From contig JAZRYW010000011.1 of the NCBI GenBank assembly GCA_045600965.1, positions 1-10,951 of the forward strand: 10,951 nt of DNA. Direction: 5' to 3'. The number at the start of each line of letters is the position of its first letter. Within the stretch, counting starts at the first letter, position 1. The notes below the pieces were generated by a model that made no database searches, was not told the DNA's origin, and saw only the letters and a list, made by a program, of their open reading frames with translations. This document shows positions 6,213 to 10,951 of the stretch, in pieces. Made by a program: the position numbers and the translations under genes. The stretch is from RGIG6374 sp045600965 (lineage in GTDB: Bacteria > Bacteroidota > Bacteroidia > Bacteroidales > UBA932).

Positions 6213-6527
6213 ATGGAAACGGGCAGAACAGTGCAGACGGCGTTCAGGTTTACGCCAGAACTCGTAAACAGGATGAAACAGAAGGCGCGCAGGGAGCATA
6301 AGAGTGTGAATGCGTATGTGGAGAGACTCATAGAAAAGGATCTCGGAAGCGAGGAGGACAAGTATGAAGCCCTATATCGGGAATTGTCCAAGATAAAGCT
6401 CCCGGACAAGATTTCGGAAGAAGTGAAAGCCCTGTCGAAATACAAGGTGGTATTCACTCGGGAAGAGGTGGAGAATGACCCGAAACTGGAATATTTCGTG
6501 GAAAAGTATGGATTGGAGGTGATATGA
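6213..6527 (+). CDS. Ribbon-helix-helix antitoxin-like protein
   Basis: A 104-residue protein. The N-terminal part (about residues 5-44) has the ribbon-helix-helix pattern: strand TVQTAFRF, helix TPELVNRMKQKARREHK, then SVNAYVERLIEKDL, as in Arc/MetJ-type antitoxins. The C-terminal half (about 50-104) is charged, probably helical then extended, and is the likely toxin-binding part. The start METGRT is chosen because the strand begins right after it and the promoter and operator repeat end at it. A longer frame from 6126 would translate through the promoter. Its stop overlaps the PIN gene start by ATGA. It should neutralise the PIN toxin and repress the operon. The subfamily is not certain. 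Confidence 0.87.
   Translation: METGRTVQTAFRFTPELVNRMKQKARREHKSVNAYVERLIEKDLGSEEDKYEALYRELSKIKLPDKISEEVKALSKYKVVFTREEVENDPKLEYFVEKYGLEVI
6515..6523 (+). promoter_or_regulatory. Unusually strong Shine-Dalgarno before the PIN toxin start
   Basis: GGAGGTGAT abuts the ATG at 6524, with 4 nt between GGAGG and the start. It is a near-perfect anti-SD match in a genome region where other genes lack one. It also encodes the antitoxin C-terminus (LEVI), so it may partly reflect coding sequence, but it would support efficient coupled translation of the toxin. Confidence 0.55.
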
Positions 6528-6949
6528 AAATTTTTCTTGATACAAATGTCGCGCTGGACTATATGCAGGGGAGAAAGAGTCCGGAGCAAGTGGAATTATT
6601 CCTTTCAAGCGTAAAGAAAGATACGGACAATCGAACCTACGTGTCTTATCTTTCTATGGCGAATGCGGCGTACATTCTCAGGAAACAATATAGCAGGACG
6701 GAACTGAATATTTTGTTCAGGACATTCACTTCCGAGTGCAATGTCCTCCCGATGAACGATGCACAACTCTACGAAGCCCTCCGTTGCGGCAATCCCTCCC
6801 CGGATTTCGAGGACGGCTTGCAGATAATGTGCGCGGAATATGCCGACTGCGACGTGATTGTCACGCATAATGTCGATCATTTCAGAGCATACACCGACAT
6901 ACCGGCCATCACACCCGAAGATTTCATATCACATTGCCAAAAATTATGA
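6524..6949 (+). CDS. PIN-domain (VapC-like) ribonuclease toxin
   Basis: A 141-residue single PIN domain, the usual toxin size. Acidic metal-site residues visible: Asp6 in KIFLDTNV, Asp97 (preceded by Glu96) in SPDFEDGLQ, and Asp118 in VTHNVDHF. At the second conserved position many PIN toxins have Glu, but here the SYLSMANAAYIL segment (41-52) carries Asn47, a variant I associate with Bacteroidota PIN proteins. It is expected to cleave RNA (tRNA or rRNA in studied VapC proteins); the target here is unknown. The start overlaps the antitoxin stop (ATGA at 6524-6527) and its own stop overlaps the nuclease start (ATGA at 6946-6949), indicating translational coupling on both sides. Confidence 0.9.
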   Translation: MKIFLDTNVALDYMQGRKSPEQVELFLSSVKKDTDNRTYVSYLSMANAAYILRKQYSRTELNILFRTFTSECNVLPMNDAQLYEALRCGNPSPDFEDGLQIMCAEYADCDVIVTHNVDHFRAYTDIPAITPEDFISHCQKL

Positions 6950-7824
6950 TTAGATTTGCAGGTATGTGCTTTGCATCATTCCTGCTTTCCTCGCTGCTTC
7001 TGCTGTCCTGCTCCCGGAGTCAGGTCGGCGACGGCTCGCCGAACCAGGTGAGGCCGAATGTGGCGGCAGGATGGATGGAACTGCCGGAGATGCAGGACGG
7101 GCTTGTGTTCGTTTCCCATCCGATGGAGGTTGACGGCAAAGTACTCAGGAACTATTCCTACGCCTGGGATAAGGCAAATCTTGTGGCCCACTGGGTGGCT
7201 TACCCTATGAATAAAAAAATCAAGAGCGGCAGGGGAGGCCGTTCCGAGCAGTGGGGGCTCGACCCCAAGCTTCCGGAAGATGAGCAGCCTGTCCTTTTCG
7301 GCACCTACAGCGGCAAGACCTGGTCGCGCGGGCATCAGATTCCGTCCGGCGACAGAAGAGTTTACAAATATAACGTCGAGACCTTCTACGGAGTGAATCT
7401 GACGCCCCAGAACTATACTCTGAACGGTGGTATCTGGGCAAAACTGGAGCAGTATGTAAGAGACTGCTCGGAGTCTTTCGATACGTTGTACGTGGTCACC
7501 GGCTGCACCCTGGAGGGAAGTCTTGGCAAGGTCTATGACAATGTAGGCAAGCCTGTAACGATACCCGGCGGATATTTCAAGGCCCTGTTGGGCTATGACA
7601 GTTCCGGCCGTGTCGGCAAGACCGGCAGTCAGCAGGGCTTCACCGGCATTGCTTTCTTCCTGGAGAACAAGGCTATTCCCGGGGAGAACTACCTCGACTA
7701 CTCAATGACCATTTCCGAACTGGAAGAGAAGGTCGGCATCAATTTTTTCGCCAATCTGCCGTTGAGGATAGACTCCGCCGCCGACAAGGTGGAGTCGTCC
7801 CGTGACGGGTGGTGGTATCAGTAA
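6946..7824 (+). CDS. DNA/RNA non-specific endonuclease, predicted lipoprotein
   Basis: A 292-residue NucA/Serratia-type beta-beta-alpha-metal nuclease. The start ATG at 6946 is chosen over an in-frame TTG at 6934 because it yields a clean lipoprotein signal: MIRF, hydrophobic core, lipobox LLSC with the lipidated Cys22. The active-site motif is SRGHQIPSGDR (127-137) with general-base His130; the first residue of the classic DRGH is Ser here, a variant found in this family. The metal-binding Asn is Asn160 in YTLNGGIW, 30 residues after the His as in Serratia nuclease. It should degrade DNA and RNA at the cell envelope or outside, for nutrient recovery or protection from foreign DNA. It is the third gene of the likely operon, overlapping the PIN toxin stop by 4 bp. 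Confidence 0.92.
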   Translation: MIRFAGMCFASFLLSSLLLLSCSRSQVGDGSPNQVRPNVAAGWMELPEMQDGLVFVSHPMEVDGKVLRNYSYAWDKANLVAHWVAYPMNKKIKSGRGGRSEQWGLDPKLPEDEQPVLFGTYSGKTWSRGHQIPSGDRRVYKYNVETFYGVNLTPQNYTLNGGIWAKLEQYVRDCSESFDTLYVVTGCTLEGSLGKVYDNVGKPVTIPGGYFKALLGYDSSGRVGKTGSQQGFTGIAFFLENKAIPGENYLDYSMTISELEEKVGINFFANLPLRIDSAADKVESSRDGWWYQ

Positions 7825-7841
7825 AACCAATAATCCATTAT

Positions 7842-9836
7842 ATGAAAAAAGCATTATTTATCATCTCTACGCTTATGGCTATTACATCCTGCCATCAGAA
7901 TCCTTTCCTCGCGGAGTGGGACACTCCCTATGGGATCCCTCCTTTCGACAAAATCGCCAATCAGGACTATCTTCCCGCCATCAAGGCCGGCATAGCCGAA
8001 CAGCAGGCCGAGATACAGGCTATCATTGACAATGCAGAGGTCCCCGATTTCGAGAACGTGATTGCCGCTATGGACCGCAGCGGCGCCATCCTCGAAAAAG
8101 TCACCGGAGTGCTTTTCAACGTGAGCGAGAGTGATGCCAGCGAAGAACTCAACGCCATCGTCGATGAGGCTATGCCGCTGATTACAGCCCATTCCGACGA
8201 GATTTTTATGAACAAGGCTCTTTACGCCAAGGTGAAGGCCGTTTATGAGGCGGACCAGAGCGGTCTCAGCCGTGAGCAGCAGATGCTCCTCAAAGGCATT
8301 TACGAGTCTTTCGAGAACAACGGAATAGGTCTGGATGAGGCCGGGCAGGCGCGTCTGAAGGAGATTAACGGCGAACTTGCCTCCCTTGTCCTCACTTTCG
8401 GCAACAATCTCCTCGACGAGAGCAATGCCTTCAAGGCCGAATTCGGATTCTCGGTGGCCAATTACTACGACAAGATGGCCTCCATTGAAGACAGGACCCT
8501 CCGCGAGAAGGTATTCAAGGGCTATTCACAGCGCGGCAACAACGGCAACGACAAGGACAACAAGGCAAACGTCATTCGTCTGATGGAGCTCCGCATAGAG
8601 AAGGCCAAACTCCTCGGTTACGACACTCCCGCCGCCTGGATTCTCCACGACAAGATGGCTGGCAACCCTCAGGCAGTGGACCTGTTCCTCGGCGACATTA
8701 TGGATGCCGCTATGGCCCGTGCCAGGGAAGAAGTTGCCGATATGCAGAAACTTATGGACAGGGACATCAAGGCCGGCACCGTGCCCGCAGGCAGCAGAAT
8801 CGAGCCTTGGGATTATATGTACTATTCGGAAAAACTCCGCCGCGAGCGCTATGCACTCGATGAGTCCGAGGTTATGCAGTATTTCAAGATGGAGAACGTG
8901 CGCGCGGGCGTGTTCGGCAATGCCTCCCGTCTGTACGGCGTGACTTTCGAGCCCATAACCGACGTGGCTCTCTACAATCCCGAGTGTGAAGCGTTCAAAG
9001 TCTCCGATGCCGACGGCTCCCTCATCGGCGTGATTATCACCGACTACTATCCCCGCGACAGTAAGAGGGCCGGTGCCTGGATGAACAACTTCATCAATCA
9101 GTGTGAGGGTGTGCGCCCCGTCATCGTGAACGTGGGCAACTTCAACAAACCTACTGAGGACCAGCCTTCTCTGCTCAATATCGATCAGGTGGAGACAATG
9201 TTCCACGAGTTCGGCCACGCCCTCCACGGACTTCTCAGCCAGTGCGGCTACAAGGGTACCAGCGGTACCAACGTGAAACGTGACTTCGTGGAACTCCCTT
9301 CTCAGATTAACGAGAACTGGGCATTCGAACCCGAGGTGCTTGCCACCTATGCCTTCCACTGGCAGACCGGCGAGGTGATTCCCGAGGAACTTGTCGCCAA
9401 GGTTCAGGCGGCCGCCAACTTCGGTCAGGGCTTCCAGCTCGGAGAACTCTGCGCGGCTTCAATTCTGGATATGAAGTGGCACGAACTCACATCCGTCGAG
9501 GGCGTTGACGTCAATGCATTTGAGAAGAAAGTCTGTGACGAAATGGGTCTTATCGGCGAAATCATTCCCCGTTACCGCAGCACCTATTTCAATCACATCT
9601 TCGGTTCCAGCGGCTACAGCGCAGGCTACTACAGTTATCTCTGGGCCGAGGTGCTCGACAAGGATGCCTTCGAACTCTTCAGGCAGAAGGGAATATTCGA
9701 CAAGGAGACCGCTATGAGTTTCCGCCGCAACGTTCTCGAAATGGGTGGCAGCGAGGAACCTATGGTTATGTACAAGCGTTTCCGTGGCGCTGATCCCGAT
9801 TCCGGAGCACTTCTCCGTGCCCGCGGACTGAAATAG
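7842..9836 (+). CDS. dcp: M3-family zinc oligopeptidase (Dcp-like peptidyl-dipeptidase), predicted lipoprotein
   Basis: A 664-residue thimet/Dcp-type metallopeptidase. The signature HEFGH is at residues 455-459 and the third zinc ligand is Glu484 in DFVELPSQ, 25 residues after the second His as in the family. The C-terminal substrate-binding region is present (FNHIFGSSGYSAGYYSYLWAEV split over the 585-610 area). Start ATG 7842 gives a lipoprotein signal, MKKALFIISTLMAITSC, with Cys17. An in-frame upstream start at 7809 would overlap the nuclease and spoil the signal. The protein likely trims short peptides in the periplasm or at the outer membrane. Length matches Dcp (about 680). It follows the nuclease by 17 bp with no visible promoter, so it is probably cotranscribed with it. 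Whether it is a dipeptidase or an oligopeptidase cannot be told from the sequence. Confidence 0.95.
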   Translation: MKKALFIISTLMAITSCHQNPFLAEWDTPYGIPPFDKIANQDYLPAIKAGIAEQQAEIQAIIDNAEVPDFENVIAAMDRSGAILEKVTGVLFNVSESDASEELNAIVDEAMPLITAHSDEIFMNKALYAKVKAVYEADQSGLSREQQMLLKGIYESFENNGIGLDEAGQARLKEINGELASLVLTFGNNLLDESNAFKAEFGFSVANYYDKMASIEDRTLREKVFKGYSQRGNNGNDKDNKANVIRLMELRIEKAKLLGYDTPAAWILHDKMAGNPQAVDLFLGDIMDAAMARAREEVADMQKLMDRDIKAGTVPAGSRIEPWDYMYYSEKLRRERYALDESEVMQYFKMENVRAGVFGNASRLYGVTFEPITDVALYNPECEAFKVSDADGSLIGVIITDYYPRDSKRAGAWMNNFINQCEGVRPVIVNVGNFNKPTEDQPSLLNIDQVETMFHEFGHALHGLLSQCGYKGTSGTNVKRDFVELPSQINENWAFEPEVLATYAFHWQTGEVIPEELVAKVQAAANFGQGFQLGELCAASILDMKWHELTSVEGVDVNAFEKKVCDEMGLIGEIIPRYRSTYFNHIFGSSGYSAGYYSYLWAEVLDKDAFELFRQKGIFDKETAMSFRRNVLEMGGSEEPMVMYKRFRGADPDSGALLRARGLK

Positions 9837-9852
9837 TATTAATTAATGGATA

Positions 9853-9891
9853 ATGGGCGTGGTCTCCTTGAAAAAGGCAGGCCACGCCCAT
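9853..9891. terminator. Hairpin between convergent M3 peptidase and gpmI, probably bidirectional terminator
   Basis: ATGGGCGTGG (9853-9862) pairs perfectly with CCACGCCCAT (9882-9891), extended inward by T-G, CT/AG and, after one mismatch, CCTT/GGCA-side pairs around a short A-rich loop. The stem is very stable but no long T tract follows on either strand. It is placed 17 bp after one stop codon and 28 bp from the other. Confidence 0.7.
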
Positions 9892-9918
9892 AGTTTATGG
9901 TATTTCAGGAAGAAACCC

Positions 9919-10951
9919 TCAAATCAGAGGTTCGGCCGTCATAGCGGCGGGCTGGGGGATACCCATCAGCTTGAGGATGGTGGGAGCCACGTTGCACAGG
10001 GCACCGTCCTTCACGGTCTTGACCTCATCGCCGGCATTGATGACTATGAACTGCACTTCGTTGAGTGAGTGGGCGGTGTTGGGGGTTCCGTCTTCGTTGA
10101 CGGCATAGTCGGCGTTGCCGTGGTCTGCGGTAAGCAGCACCACATAGCCGTGCTCCACAGCGGTGTTCACCACCTTCTCCACAAGTCCGTCAATTGTCCT
10201 GACGGCTTTGCAGATTGCCTCGTACACGCCTGTATGCCCTACCATATCGCCGTTGGCGAAATTGAGGATAATCGCGTCTTCCTTTTCCGACTTGATTGCT
10301 TCGATGAGTTTTTCCGCCACTTCAGGGGCGCTCATTTCGGGCTGGAGGTCGTAGGTGGCCACTTTCGGAGAATTTACCAGAATGCGGTCTTCGTTCTCGA
10401 ACGGGGTCTCGCGTCCACCATTGAAGAAGAAAGTGACGTGGGCGTACTTTTCCGTCTCCGCAATGCGGAGCTGCGTCATGCCCATGCGGGAGATATATTC
10501 GCCGAGGCCGTCCCGGATCTCCTGACGGGGGAAGGCAACAGTGACATTCGGGATCTCCGCATCATACTCCGTGGTGCAAATATAGGTGAGGGGGAAATAT
10601 TCCCGCTGGAAGCCGTCAAAATCCGGATCGACAAAGGCGCGGGTGATCTCACGGGCACGGTCGGGGCGATAATTAAAGAAAATGACGCTGTCATTATCGC
10701 TGATAACGCCGTCCTTGTCGCAGACGATGGGCTCCACGAACTCATCCGTCACACCGTCGTGATAGGAACGCTCCACGGCGGCTATGGGATCGGCGTTCTG
10801 CACGCCCTCGCCGTAGACCATGGCATCGTAGGCGCGGCCCACGCGCTCCCAGCGCTTGTCGCGGTCCATGGCATAGTAGCGGCCCATCACGGTGGCAATT
10901 TTGCCCACACCCAGTTCGTTACACTTATCCCGCAGGGCGGCTACAAAGCCG
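9919..10951 (-). CDS. gpmI: 2,3-bisphosphoglycerate-independent phosphoglycerate mutase, 5' truncated by window
   Basis: Interconverts 3- and 2-phosphoglycerate in glycolysis with two Mn ions. About 343 C-terminal residues of an expected 505-515 are visible. The frame remains open through the right edge: upstream of the GTG at 10908 it reads GFVAALRDKCNELG, so 10908 is not the start. Motifs: GKIATVMGRYYAMDRDKRWERV of the transferase domain, NYRPDRAREI for phosphate/substrate binding, then the alkaline-phosphatase-like domain with NFANGDMVGHTG, TADHGNAD and NTAHSLNEVQF carrying metal-binding Asp and His residues. The C-terminus ends MTAEPLI. Its promoter is outside the window. It converges with the M3 peptidase gene and shares the hairpin between them. 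Confidence 0.97.
   Translation of the reverse strand, partial: GFVAALRDKCNELGVGKIATVMGRYYAMDRDKRWERVGRAYDAMVYGEGVQNADPIAAVERSYHDGVTDEFVEPIVCDKDGVISDNDSVIFFNYRPDRAREITRAFVDPDFDGFQREYFPLTYICTTEYDAEIPNVTVAFPRQEIRDGLGEYISRMGMTQLRIAETEKYAHVTFFFNGGRETPFENEDRILVNSPKVATYDLQPEMSAPEVAEKLIEAIKSEKEDAIILNFANGDMVGHTGVYEAICKAVRTIDGLVEKVVNTAVEHGYVVLLTADHGNADYAVNEDGTPNTAHSLNEVQFIVINAGDEVKTVKDGALCNVAPTILKLMGIPQPAAMTAEPLI

Noticed and set aside
8526..9359. Long open frame of 277 codons on the minus strand
   Set aside because: It lies wholly inside the M3 peptidase gene, antisense, over the HEFGH region. High third-position GC in the sense gene creates such open antisense frames, and the product shows no recognisable domain.

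Overview
The window looks like a chromosomal segment of a Bacteroidales-type bacterium (phylum Bacteroidota). Four things point there: a large TonB-dependent outer-membrane receptor with an N-terminal carboxypeptidase-like domain, lipoprotein signal peptides, an almost complete absence of Shine-Dalgarno sequences before genes, and repeated matches to the Bacteroidota promoter pattern (TTTG, about 19 bp, TAnnTTTG). The genus cannot be fixed from the sequence alone.

Layout, left to right. (1) Bases 1-373 hold the 3' end of an Rpn/PD-(D/E)XK-type nuclease or transposase-like gene with a 12-bp tandem repeat; it converges on metK with only a 10-bp gap. (2) metK (minus strand, 384-1634) encodes S-adenosylmethionine synthase. 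Its short leader matches a SAM-II riboswitch whose predicted pseudoknot includes the AUG at 1634. (3) Bases 1700-1872 are a divergent promoter region with one metK promoter and two tandem promoters towards the receptor gene, separated by three TGTTGAWAA nonamers at about one helical turn spacing. (4) Bases 1923-5264 encode an Oar-like TonB-dependent receptor, closed by a rho-independent terminator.

(5) Bases 5394-6050 form a HigB/HigA-type toxin-antitoxin pair in toxin-first order. The toxin reading frame is broken by a -1 shift at a short T run, while the antitoxin is intact. (6) Bases 6213-6949 form a second toxin-antitoxin pair, a ribbon-helix-helix antitoxin and a PIN-domain toxin, overlapping by ATGA. 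A 14-bp direct repeat at the promoter is a good operator candidate. (7) The same strand continues without a visible promoter or terminator into a DNA/RNA non-specific endonuclease lipoprotein (again an ATGA overlap) and an M3-family oligopeptidase lipoprotein (17-bp gap), so these four genes probably form one operon. (8) A strong hairpin separates this operon from gpmI (cofactor-independent phosphoglycerate mutase), which runs convergently on the minus strand and leaves the window at its 5' end.

The housekeeping genes (metK, gpmI, M3 peptidase) frame an accessory stretch of two toxin-antitoxin loci. The best leads are the start-codon-masking SAM-II-like leader of metK, the split HigB toxin, and the operon joining a PIN toxin module to two predicted envelope hydrolases. 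I did not find a clearly new multi-gene system.
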